A stretch of 64,000 nt of DNA from Mortierella alpina (GCA_029449245.1 JANATF010000001.1:3286001-3350000); one strand, 5' to 3'; shown: positions 24,901 to 34,980, counted from the first letter of the stretch. Numbers and translations are program-made. Notes: generated from the letters alone by a model not told the origin.

Positions 24901-25937
24901 TTCGGCAGCCTCAGCTGCTGTCGTCAATGTCATGCCCTCTGCGACTCCCCTTACTACAACCTTTGCTACTCCGATTGCTTCTACTTCATCTGCCGCCACG
25001 ATTGCGACATCTGCTTCTGTTGGCTCAGCGCCTCCTCCTTGTGCACCTGTCCCTACCTTGGAAAAAATCTCCAGCTCCTCCAAGGAAGTAGTCGTGTTTC
25101 GCAACATGTCTGTGAAATCAAAGGCTATCTTTCAACCAATCTTCAAGTTCCGGAGATGGATCAATGAGAGCAAGAATGCCCAATCTGAGGGTGAGCAGTC
25201 AATACAGGACATCGAGGCAAACATGCCCACAATGCGAGGCGAAGTCGCGAATTTCGACGAGCTCACATCATACATCAGCAAGCACCAGAGCCAGCTCCGT
25301 GCGTTTTACGGCCGACAATATCAGAAGCACGCATGGGACAGCCGCAGGGCTATGGAGGCCGAGTATGCAGCCGCAGCAGACCAGCTGCTCAAAATGGTTG
25401 GCGGCTCAATCGGAGAAAAGAGGAAACCAGGCAACAATGTCCTTTTCGGGATTGGTTTGGGCAAGTTTTCCTCCACTTCAGGACTGACCTCCCTTCACAG
25501 CTCCTTCGAGTCCTACCTCGTAAACCTGGTAAGCGCAGACGCACCAATTGTGTTGTGCATTATGTTGTGGTTCTGTGTGTTTCTTGTTACTCTTTTCTCT
25601 ATTAAAACACCCTATTTATCTATAGCTCCGGTCTCTCGGATACATGGTGGTTGGTTGTAACGAATTTTACACTTCAAAGAAATGCCCAGATTGTCAGAGC
25701 TTTGTCTGCGAAGTGCAAATCAGGATTCTTTATTGCGAAAATTGCCGTACATATTTCCACAGGGACCAGCTCGCGGGCAACAACATCGCCAATGTACTAC
25801 AAGGTTACGTTCTCAGGCAGGAACGACCCAGCTACTTACAGCCCGTGGACAAGCAAGGGTCCTTAATATGGAACCAGGCGACCAGCACAAGCACAAGCTC
25901 AGGCTGCACCAAGCGCGGCGACGCCTCCCACTTATAA
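21926..25937 (+). CDS. XPG/FEN1-like nuclease fused to a Fanzor (TnpB-like RNA-guided nuclease)
   Basis: Five exons, 21926-22706, 22788-23007, 23090-23966, 24059-25528 and 25626-25937, join in phase (3660 nt, 1219 aa). Residues 1-260 form an XPG N/I domain: MGVEGTWPFL start, HVDVLGSYF (D40), LYIDGEPAEEK (D83), CPTEADLSIG (E168, D170), VLSRDSDMLFY (D187, D189) and a helix-hairpin-like VSANDYN (D237). All seven metal-binding acids of FEN1-type nucleases are thus present. A basic AKRKRKKRK stretch (possible nuclear signal) and an acidic EDEDEDED run follow. The C-terminal half is Fanzor-like: RuvC-I VGIDLGQ (D861), an Ala/Thr/Ser/Pro-rich insertion, RuvC-II-like VLFGIGLGKFS (about 1087-1097), zinc ribbon C1136-C1139/C1153-C1156 and RuvC-III HRDQLAGNN (D1163). 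Fanzors are eukaryotic TnpB homologues that cut DNA using a guide RNA made next to their gene. No frame damage is visible. Two separate genes remain a possible alternative reading. Confidence 0.85.
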
Positions 25938-25955
25938 GTGTGTTGAAACCACACT
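25937..25955 (+). other. Hairpin at the end of the Fanzor reading frame
   Basis: AGTGTG, a 7-base loop TTGAAAC, then CACACT form a perfect 6-bp stem that overlaps the last base of the stop codon. It could be part of a guide-RNA scaffold or simply an mRNA 3' structure. Confidence 0.4.
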
Positions 25956-26868
25956 AACAATGTCGGTATGTCTAACTGCAACAGCAGCAAGTAGTGTTTT
26001 GAGTTTGAGAGGAGGGCGCAGCCTTTCTTTGTATGAAAATATCTTTCAATTGTCTAACCTACATCATTTGGGCCAGGGGAACACCGTTCCCCGGCCTGAA
26101 CTCCATGCTGCCTTGTGTGTAAATAAAATACATCTACCTTCCACGAACTTACTCGCAATCATGTTGCCATGCACCGCAAGTTGTACGTCTTTATGATACG
26201 GGATAACATAATCTCCGGTGCGCAGATCATAGTCTACTGAAAGCACTCGTGATCATCAAGCTATGGAGCATAGTGCGAGGTAAAGGACGCAGTGGCGCGG
26301 GAAATGGCCGAGGGAAGACATTGGCTATTATACTCCTTGAAATCAAAAGTGCAAGTGCAATGAGCTTTGCAATGCCCGCCCGACACCTATCCCTCTCTCG
26401 CTCTGCTTGGAGCGACGCGGTAATGTTGCTGTGGCCCCTCTTTTTGTAAGTGGTGCAGAGTCGATTCTCGGTGTAGTGCATGTGCATCCGTGGGGAGTAC
26501 TGGCTATGGTATTGATAGGGATATATGTTGTTCTCCTCGTCTCACAACACACTTCCTTAGAATTTCACACTTCACAAACATCTCTCACACCCGCACAACA
26601 ACACGCACTCCTTTTCTTTCACCTCACACTCTCTCTCACCCCACACTCTCTTTCTCTCTCTTTCTCTCTTTCCTTCTCTCTGTCTCTCGCTGTCGCTGTA
26701 CTCTCTCCGCACTCCCGTGCCCTCCGCTTCCCTGCGTTCCCCTTCACTCTCGCTACAAGCAGTACCTCTCGTCCTTGCTCGACCTGCGGTCACGACGCTG
26801 TTCCTGCTCGCTGCAAGCCCAAAAGGACATTCTCTCAAACACCTCCCTGACAGCAGCGCTGCATTCCA
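25938..26868. other. Intergenic region: Fanzor 3' flank and HECT promoter
   Basis: The left part holds two hairpins and an AATAAA signal (26122-26127). A 60-codon minus-strand frame (26064-26246) has protein-like composition but no ATG and no continuation. From about 26570 to 26760 the sequence is C/T-rich with CTCTCTTTCTCTCTC runs and should be the HECT gene promoter/5' UTR. Confidence 0.5.
26071..26096 (+). other. Strong GC hairpin 3' of the Fanzor gene
   Basis: GGCCAGGGGAAC and GTTCCCCGGCC are complementary over 11 pairs with one bulged A and a 3-base loop (ACC), about 135 bases after the Fanzor stop. It lies before a possible polyadenylation signal AATAAA (26122-26127). Structure is seen directly; any role in a guide RNA is inference. 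Confidence 0.5.
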
Positions 26869-29800
26869 ATGACGAGCCAAGGCTACTCGCCCCACGCATA
26901 CCTTTCGGGCACCCAGAGCCAGCAACACACCCCACCTCCTCGTCCGTCCTCGACCTCGACCTCATCCTCTTCTTATGAGACCCAGGGAAGCCACCTGGTA
27001 CTCCTACCATGCCCCCGCTGCACTACTCTTGACCATGCTGCCATGCAAGGGAAAAGACCGACCCGAGATTAACCCAAACCTGCCATTCTGCTTCTGCATG
27101 TCTCAATAGATCATTGGCAAATGCATGTATTGCAAGAGGTAAGCCGCTGCTCCTTAGTCTGAGTTGACTTGCTCCAGCTGGATCACGGCCACGAAACTGA
27201 ACCTCCTCTTTTTTTCGCCTCTAGCCAACTCTGCTACCCGCAGTTCGTCAAGGTCTTTCAATGTGTGACATGCGACACCATCAACGATCTTGTTCCTGCC
27301 TCGGGTCTTGGTACGTTGAAACAGGAACTTGGACTGATGGAAAAACACGCTTGACACGTAATGGCAGGAATGGGAACTTGGGACAATGAGGTCGGATTTA
27401 CCTGGGCAGGATGGTTGTTCTTCAGCACAAGGCGCATGTCCAGTGGAGGCAAGCCCATTTCCACCGCACTGTTTTGACACAGCCTTGCGCTGCTAGTGAC
27501 ACAGCCCTGCCACTCGCCCCCGCTTATGCTTCATGTTGTCTGGGTGGGCCAAGAGGCGCTCACAGTTCTTGGCTGTACTAGAGCTCCTTGGCTGTAACAG
27601 AGCCCCTTGGCATGTTTCGACTCTAACCGTGTGGATTTGTTATCCCCCATCCCCTCCCGCTCACTTAATAGCCCCACAGGAGCCTCTGTGCTTGCAGCAA
27701 ATCGAGCGGGCTATTGCAAGGCAATCCGAATCAGGAAGAGATCCGGACTACACCGAGCTGGAGACAATTTTGCGCGAAAAGCTCAGGAAGTTCGCTGCCT
27801 TCAACTCCAGCTTCAGCAGTGTAAATACAGTCATCGACCCACAATATCAATCCCTTGCAACGTGGCAATGGTGGACGGGATCAAGACAGAGTGGTATTGC
27901 TCACCTACATAGTTTTGTTACCTTCGCACCTGTCTTGCGACTGTTTTATCCTGTATAGGGCCGTCCTGTTACGTACGACCATTGTGGAATCAATCTGGAG
28001 GAAGCTAGGAAAGCGTTTGCTCTGTTGTTTAACATGGTATGTCCGTCGTTCTTTGGCTGTGATTTACGTATCTACTGATGAAGCGTCGGCCTCTAGCCCT
28101 TACTAACGCGCCAGCGCTCTCGCCGCTCCCTCTAGCCCAACTCGATTGCTCTGGCCGTCATGACTTCAGTAGAGGCGATTTTGAAGCGTCCTGGAAAGTA
28201 AGAACATGTTTCGCGTAAGTGGCCGTAGAGGAGGTCATCCTTGGCAATTACGTCTGACAAGGTTTTTTTTCCCGCCGTATAGAGAAATCAAGGACAAAGA
28301 GGACCTGAAATTCATCATGCTGATGCTCGAGGTACCCAGCACTTTCTGCTACAGAATCAACTCTTCCACGCTCCTTGCCATTCATCGACTGACGTGTTTT
28401 ATTCACACTTGCATTAACACCATCACAGTGCCCCTGGCTGTCTCGACACAGAACACCCCAAGAGTCGGACTACCACCACAACATTACAAAGCGACTATTT
28501 ACGATTATCAGCAATCTGCCGAGTGAACTACACAAGTACCTGTCAAGCTGGTTTACAAAGTATGTTACAGATGAGTTCGTGTTTGCTGCTTTGTCCTGCT
28601 GTTGATATCATGCTGATCTTTCTTCTCCCTTTAGTTGCTTGACAACGGAAATATTTCACAACCGGATCAACTTTGTCAACAAATTCATTACTCAACGATT
28701 GTCGAACCAACAAAAATCGACTGACCGCAATCAGCACATCATCTATCAGAGCGACGCCCGGATCCAGGCTGCTGCAAGAGTCATGCATTTGTTCTTCAAG
28801 GCAAATCAACCAAACGAGAAGGACATATTAGAGTCCAATGGCAAAAATCGGTCTGGCGAGGATTTCGTAATTGTGCCTTTCGCACGGGACTCTGCTGCCA
28901 AGTCTCAACGGATCCCCATTGATGAGTACTACAACATGATTGTCGATCTGATCGATCTCCCAGTGGACTTTTGCGCATGGGAATCAAGATCTGCGTAAGT
29001 GATGATTACCCGATATGGCTCATACAGTCCTCCTTTGAACTGTCATGTCGTGTTGACTTTCTCTTATGTTTCTCCTTCAATACCGTCGACCGACTTCTAC
29101 CTTAGGATGTTCTCGTTCTGCCAGTACCCATTCTTGATATCAATGGGCGCAAAGATGCAGATCATGGCTTGGGACGCGAAGAGGCAGATGGAGATCAAGA
29201 TGCAAAAGACAATCGAAGCTCTGGTCATGCAGAAGCGACTCAGGGCTGCTGAAAACGGTGGTGAAACCAGCGGAATCACACTGTTGACTCAGGCAGAGCT
29301 GCAGCAAGCGCCCTTGCTCATCCTGCGGGTTAATCGCAACAACCTTATTGAGGAGTCTCTAACGCAGGTATGGAGAGCATCGACCTATGATTAGATGAAT
29401 CAAAACTCTGATTCTACAATATTGATGCCAATTTGCTGCTGCTATGGCTTTTCTTATAGCTATCGCGGAATGAGATGGACCTGAAAAAGTCCTTGCGAAT
29501 CGAGTTTGTTGGCGAAGATGGCGTGGATGCTGGAGGATTGCGAAAGGAATGGTTTTTGCTACTCGTTCGGCAACTCTTTGATCCGCAGTATGGTAAGGTG
29601 TCCTCATCTGGATATAAAATGGACCGCTTAATGCCAAAGGCTGTATCGATGCTATCGGCAGGACGTTTTTTCTGACCAGAGTTCTCAACATCCCCTAGGC
29701 ATGTTCATCTACGATGACCAGTCCTCATACTGTTGGTTCAATCCCGCTTCGTTCGAGTCCCTCGATCAGTTCTACCTGGTCGGGGTAGTCATCGGTCTCG

Positions 29801-30930
29801 CCATATACAACTCAACAATTTTGGACCTACCGCTGCCCCTAGCAGTGTATAAGAAACTTCTAAACACGCCTGTTGCCCTGGAAGACCTGGCAACTTTTCG
29901 TCCTGTAAGTTGCTTTATTATTCAGTAGGAAACCGCTCCGTATTTTCGTCAATGACAATTCACCGAAGCTATACTCACCCTGCTTTCGCATATAGGATTT
30001 GGCAAAGGGCTTCGATCAGCTCTTGAATTACGCACATGACGATGTCGAGGATGTGTTCTGCCTCAACTTCGTCGGCGTTTATGAGGCTTATGGCGAAAGT
30101 CGAGAAGTACCACTGATACCCGACGGCGAAAATATTCCCGTCACCAACCATAACAGGCGACAATATGTGGAGCGCTACGCCAATTTCATCATGAACAGCA
30201 GCATCTCTGACGTAAGTTCATGTTTGCGATTCGGTGTCTTTGGTTTGGATCAATTATGTTGTGCAACCGGCGTGCTCACACTGTTCTTTTGATTCTATGT
30301 AGCAATTTGAGTCCTTCCGTCGAGGGTTCTATCTGGTCTGCGGTGGCCATGCGCTCTCACTCTTCCGACCCGAGGAAATTGAATTCTTGGTTAGAGGAAG
30401 TGCAGAGCCTCTGGACATTGACCAATTGCGGTCTGTTACCATCTACGAGGGATTTAATGATGACCACGATGTGATCAGGTAAACCAATGGGTTCATGGTT
30501 CTCGAAGAACATGGGTCTTTTGAACACAAAGAAAATTGGCGTGCATGTCGTTATTTAACATCCGACAACTTTGTCATCTGGGCCTGGTCACCCTCGGCCT
30601 GGATCTTACCCTGTCTCCATGTGCTCCCTCCTAACCTGCGCACGTTTTTGTGGCTATTGTAGAAACTTCTGGTCGATTTTCAAGGAATTTGAAGACAAGA
30701 ATCAACGGCGTCTACTGCAGTTCATCACAGCCTCGGATCGTTACCCGGCCACAGGCATTGCAAACCTGTCTTTCAAGATTACATGCATGGGCAGTCATGA
30801 CTCGAACCGCTACCCTACAACACACACATGCTTCAACCAGCTGTGTCTATACAATTACAAGGGACGCGAGAAACTCAAGAACATGCTGCTACGCGCCATG
30901 AATGAATCAGAGGGATTTGGCGTCAAATAA
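26869..30930 (+). CDS. HECT-domain E3 ubiquitin ligase (Hul4/UBE3A-like) with N-terminal zinc ribbon
   Basis: Well-supported exons: 27680-27820, 27959-28036, 28136-28197, 28283-28331, 28429-28559, 28635-28994, 29106-29367, 29460-29592, 29699-29904, 29996-30211, 30303-30478 and 30663-30930, all in phase. HECT ligases accept ubiquitin on a catalytic Cys before passing it to substrates. Here the HECT domain covers about the last 350 residues: [59 protein letters not shown] and the catalytic loop TTHTCFNQL, with Cys codon 30829-30831. It ends ESEGFGVK, like the GFG-x tail of the family. The 5' exons are less certain: 26869-26997, 27110-27138 and 27225-27310 give a Ser/Thr/Pro-rich start and a GKCMYC...CVTCDT zinc ribbon of LSD1-like spacing. 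A 23-base exon near 27368-27390 would repair the phase to 27680. Family sure, N-terminus provisional. Confidence 0.88.
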
Positions 30931-31556
30931 CGCCATGCATGAGTTACACAGTAGGATGTTGTTTCTTTTTATACATGTATATTCACTTCTCATGTTCTGT
31001 AGTGTACTGTAGGGTAGCGCGACGGCTTTGGCTTGGTTCTATTTATCATTTGCTTACTTGCACCGCTTCACAATTGTAAATGTGAATAAAAAGAAGGAAT
31101 GGTCCCTAATGATGTAAAAGGCATGGATCCCAATGGTCTGACAGGCGCCGCGCGTGCATAACGCTGTAGTGAATAGGCCACATGGAAGCAGCCTAGAGCC
31201 TTGTGCCTCGGAACGGGAGACGGATTTCAAATGCGCACAGGTGCTAGTCTACATGTGCACTGGCTCTCCCTAGAAGGGAGGAGAGCACTATGACAATTTC
31301 AAGTCGCGCCTTTCCTTTAGACCCCGCTAGCCATTGCTCTCTCTCAACTTTCTCACTCTTGGCTTCGCTGGCTGTAGTCTTGCGATCACGCAGGTCCATC
31401 TGCGACGAGACGTTTGAGAAGGACCCGGATCATGGCCCAGTCCATACATCAGCTCAATCATGTCAACCAGTATAAAAACCCCCAAGCGGTTCACTTGCTT
31501 CGTCTCTGCAATCCACAGCACCTCGACTTTCTTATTCCTTTCATCAATCATCCACC
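30931..31556. other. Intergenic region
   Basis: Contains the HECT 3' end (AATAAAAAG at about 31084) and the promoter of the first Cys-rich secreted gene, including a TATA box at 31471. No gene or repeat recognised. Confidence 0.5.
31471..31478 (+). promoter_or_regulatory. TATA box of the first Opy2-like gene
   Basis: TATAAAAA 86 bases before the ATG at 31557, followed by C/T-rich sequence. Confidence 0.6.
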
Positions 31557-32014
31557 ATGCTTTCCAACAAGGCCTTCAAGATCCTCATTGTCCTCGGTGC
31601 AGCCTTGGTCATGCTCAGCTCCAGTGTCAATGCTGCCCCAGCCTCTGCTGTTGAGGGTAAGCCGTCCGCTTCCAGAGCCTAGTCCTTCCACTCGGCACCT
31701 TGATCAGCAGAATAACACTCCAGTTCCTTTTCTCTCATATACTTCCAGCTGCGAAAGGGGAGAGCTGCATTCGATGCTTTGCTCCTCCTATGTGCCCTCC
31801 TTGCGCTGCCGACGAGACATGCGTTATCGTTCCTGCAGATTGTCATAGCTGCGGTAGCGGTACCTGCACAAAGAAGGCTCCCACCAAGCCCGCTTTGACC
31901 CGTCGTTGTGTTCAGTGCTTTGCTCCTCCTACCTGCCCTACTTGCAACGCTGGTACGAAGTGCGTGATCGTCCCTGCCACCTGCGATGACTGTGGCAGGG
32001 GATACTGCGCGTAG
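31557..32014 (+). CDS. Secreted Cys-rich protein with two Opy2-like repeats (copy A)
   Basis: Exons 31557-31656 and 31749-32014 (366 nt, 121 aa). A signal peptide (MLSNKAFKILIVLGAALVML, likely cut near VNAAP) precedes two repeats of the pattern CxxCFAPPxCPxCxxxxxCVIVPxxCxxCGxGxC, at about residues 40-70 and 82-120. The pattern matches the N-terminal Opy2 module, an extracellular Cys-rich unit known from the yeast membrane anchor Opy2. Here there is no membrane segment after the signal peptide, so the protein should be secreted. The intron follows the signal-peptide exon at the same place and phase as in the neighbour at 32410, showing tandem duplication. Sixteen cysteines in two equal sets suggest a disulphide-locked fold. 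Role unknown: wall component, effector-like protein or metal binder are all possible. Confidence 0.85.
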
Positions 32015-32409
32015 ATCCAGAGTCAGCTCTCAATGTCTTGACAACGAACGAGAACCGCAGTATTCGATTTTCTCTGCAGCTGATCAGCATCCGTTCATTC
32101 ATACTTTTTGATGCTGATGCTAAATACTTTTCGCGACATGAGCTCACATCAGCAGAGTTGGTGAATGTTCCGTGCACACGCGTCGTATAGTCTATTCAAA
32201 AATAAATCAGACCTGCTTGGTCCTGGATGTCAAGTGTAATATTCCGTATTCTACTTTTTAATACTGGGGGCCTGGGGGACATCCTTTCCTACTGTTAGCA
32301 CTAACAAAAAGGTGCCATCGGCCTTGATATCGACCCCCTTCTTTTTTCATCTTTTTTCATCCTTTTCTTCTTTTCTTTTTCCTCATTTTTCTCTGTCCAG
32401 TAATCCACC
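32015..32409. other. Intergenic region between the tandem Cys-rich genes
   Basis: AAATAAAT near 32200 may end the first transcript. A T/C-rich stretch (32335-32400) precedes the second gene. Unlike copy A, no TATA box is obvious. Confidence 0.5.
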
Positions 32410-32960
32410 ATGCTCTCCATCAGAGGCTTCAAGATCCTCTTTGTTCTTGGCGCTGCAATGGCCATGCTCATTTCCAGTAGCGATGCTACCCCTAGCTCTG
32501 CCGTGGAAGGTGAGAAACGTCTGCTTCTAAAAAAAAAATCGTCGTTTATACTCATCTTGAGACTTGCATCAGATAAATAACCCACTTCTCTCCACTATGT
32601 TTTTTTTCATGACTTCAAGGCGCGGACTGTGTTGACCCATGCATCAAATGCTTTTCTGCCCCAATATGCCCTGATTGCATGCCTGGAACGACATGTGTGA
32701 TCGTTCCTTCGAGCTGCTACAGCTGCGGCATGGGCATTTGTAAGAAGGACCCCAACGATGGAACGAGTTGTACCAGTTGTTTGGTTGCTCCTAGTTGCCC
32801 TCGTTGCGCTGCGGATGAAGAGTGCGTGATCGTTCCCAAGGAATGCCATGACTGCGGTTATGGTTTCTGCAAGAAGCTTCCTACTCCTCCTTCCGTCCTC
32901 CCTGTCGAATGCGACGAGCCTTGCGATCCATCTTCACATCCTTCTCCAAGCGCTCCTTGA
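32410..32960 (+). CDS. Secreted Cys-rich protein with two Opy2-like repeats (copy B)
   Basis: Exons 32410-32509 and 32620-32960 (441 nt, 146 aa). It is a paralogue of the gene at 31557: the first exon has exactly the same length, and its signal peptide (MLSIRGFKILFVLGAAMAML) and post-cleavage TPSSAVE segment align residue by residue with copy A. Two Opy2-like modules follow, each with a CVIVPxxCxxCG core. Copy B differs by a C-terminal Pro/Ser/Cys-rich tail (CDEPCDPSSHPSPSAP), and module sequences have diverged strongly outside the cysteines. That is typical of fast-evolving secreted proteins. No membrane anchor is visible. Function is unknown; the pair may be part of a larger family elsewhere in the genome. 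Confidence 0.85.
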
Positions 32961-33390
32961 GCAAAACGCAAAGGAGAGCTCGATCGTCCCTGAATAGCTA
33001 CCATTAGCTGAAGGGGTCGCAGGGATCCATCATGCTGCCGTGCAAAAACCACCCATTTGAGGTCTATGATATTAAACGGTCGACCTTTCTCAACCATACA
33101 GGTTTGCTTTGTATGTGTATATCTCCTATTCAAAAGCAGATCAGGCGCGACGCTGAGGTCATTTCCTTGAGACGAGAAAATTGCGTGTTCCAAATTCTAT
33201 GTTCAACGCTTTAAGAGTGTGAGATATGACCTCTCCAGCAGCTGGATGTTGAGTAATGAGCTCGTAAGGCCCTCTCGGACCTTATAAACATGTCCATTGC
33301 AATAGGTATATCAATGTTATTACTACTTATCAATACTGAATAGAAAAAGAAAGGATAGGCATTATGCATTCCGAGGTACAACGAACAAGC
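32961..33390. other. Convergent intergenic region
   Basis: Between copy B (+) and the tau-like gene (-). AT-rich, no gene or notable repeat. Confidence 0.5.
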
Positions 33391-34980
33391 CTACAATGCA
33401 GCGACAGATTCCAAACGCGTTTCATGGTGATGTTGATGATGCTGGTGGTTACTGTCGTTGGCTTGCTGCTGACCATGTTGCTGTGGGTTCTCAAAGTCGA
33501 GCTCTGCCACACTCTCGGTCACTTCCTCGAGCACGGCTAGGATGTTCTGGGGAGGTTCATAATCCTCCTCCTCCAGGCTATAACTGGCCTCAGAGCTGCA
33601 GTAACGGATACTGCTTCTATCTTGTTGCTGCTGCTGTGGTTGTTGTTGTTCAGAGTCCTGTTCATTACCCTCCGGATTTTGATCTTGAACTGAACCCTCT
33701 TCAAAGGACTGATCGCTGTTCTGATAGAACTGCACAATATTGATCTCCTTTGCAACCTTGGACTTATTACATGAGGATGAAGAAAAGTTCATGAGCCGTA
33801 AATATGGGTTAATTAAAAATGACCTTTTGCGAGAGGTTCGGTCCCCCCCTAATACTTAACACGTTATTACCTGTGCCTGCTCTCTGAACGTGAGCTTTTC
33901 GCTAAACACTCTTAGATTACCACCTTGTGGAGTGTGATGAATGTAGTCCAAACTGCCGACCTTGGATCGGACCTGCGTGTAATCAACCTTCTTGGACGAT
34001 GGGATCTTGAAAGAGGACCGACGACCGTGGCTTGTGGTTTGACTGGTAGTCGACGAGGTTGAGGACACGGCGCTCATAGAATTGGAGCGGCCATGTTTGG
34101 AAACGGAGTTATCGCCGTCAGCACTCGAAGCACGGCTGCTGGCGCGGTCGCGACCGATGGTAGTGTTGTTGGCATACCCGATATTCTCGAGGGATCCGAC
34201 CTTGGACTTGACATGGTCGTAATGTGCCTTCTGAGTCGGGATAATGTGTCTTGACAGCCTCCGAGGGTTGTTGGCACCCGCAGGTGAGACGGGTGTACTA
34301 GCCATGCCGACGGAAGATGTTGAGCTCCGTCGAGAGTGCGGAGGAGACATGGGCGTTGACGGGGACGCGGCTTTGTTACTGTTGCTGCTGATAACGGCAG
34401 ATGTTGACTGCGGACCTGCAGCCCTGACGGAGATGCTCCCAGGCCGAGTTGTTGCGCTCGCAGTTGACGGCTTTATGCTGTCATTCCAAGAAGCAGTAGA
34501 GACAGCCGTGCCTTTGGCCGCTCCTGCTGCTGTTCCTGCTAGTGCTCCTGCTGTTGCTGTTGCTTTTGCTGCTGCTGTTGCTACTGCTGCAGTTCGTGTG
34601 GTTGCGACTCTCGGTCTGGAGACAGTTGCTGGATCTGTGGTAGCGGTAGAGGGTGTGGGAAGCACCATTTTGGCATCGACCTTGGATTTGATGTGGGAAA
34701 AGTCTTGTTTGAAGGACTGGATCTTTTTCTCGGACGGCTTGGGTTTGTAGTCGATGTGTTCGAGCGACCCGACCTTGGACTGTATGCCAGAGAAGCGCTT
34801 GTTGGTACTCGATGCCAGCGAGGGTCTCTGGGCGGTCGTGGGGGAGGTAGGGGTTGTGACAGCCGCGGCCTTTGTGGTGACGCGAGAGTTCTCGCGCGTG
34901 GATGCGCCTGTGCCCTTCCGCTCGAGATTGACGCGAGGGACAGTAGGGGTGGTTCGAGGGGATGTCGAGATGGTCGTCAT
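33391..34980 (-). CDS. Tau/MAP-like protein with microtubule-binding repeats
   Basis: Exons 34980-33871 and 33762-33391 (1482 nt, 493 aa). The protein is mostly disordered (Ser/Thr/Ala/Pro-rich, basic) and carries three copies of the tau-type tubulin-binding motif: IQSKVGSLEHIDYKP (about residue 66), VKSKVGSLENIGYA (about 257) and VRSKVGSLDYIHHTPQGG (about 337). The last continues into SEKLTFREQAQ and, across the intron, SKVAKEI. Animal tau/MAP2/MAP4 repeats read xSKxGSLxNIxHxPGGG followed by a KLxFRExAxxK block, so the third copy is a near-complete match. An additional partial KSKVDAK follows copy 1. Copies are spread out by linkers of 60-190 residues instead of being contiguous as in tau. 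The second exon encodes an acidic, Gln/His-rich tail. It should bind microtubules; this is inferred from the repeat alone. Confidence 0.82.

Noticed and set aside
26064-26246. 60-codon minus-strand frame with protein-like composition in the Fanzor 3' flank
   Set aside because: It starts with GTG, has an in-frame stop just upstream, no splice-linked extension and no recognised family; chance or a decayed fragment is more likely.
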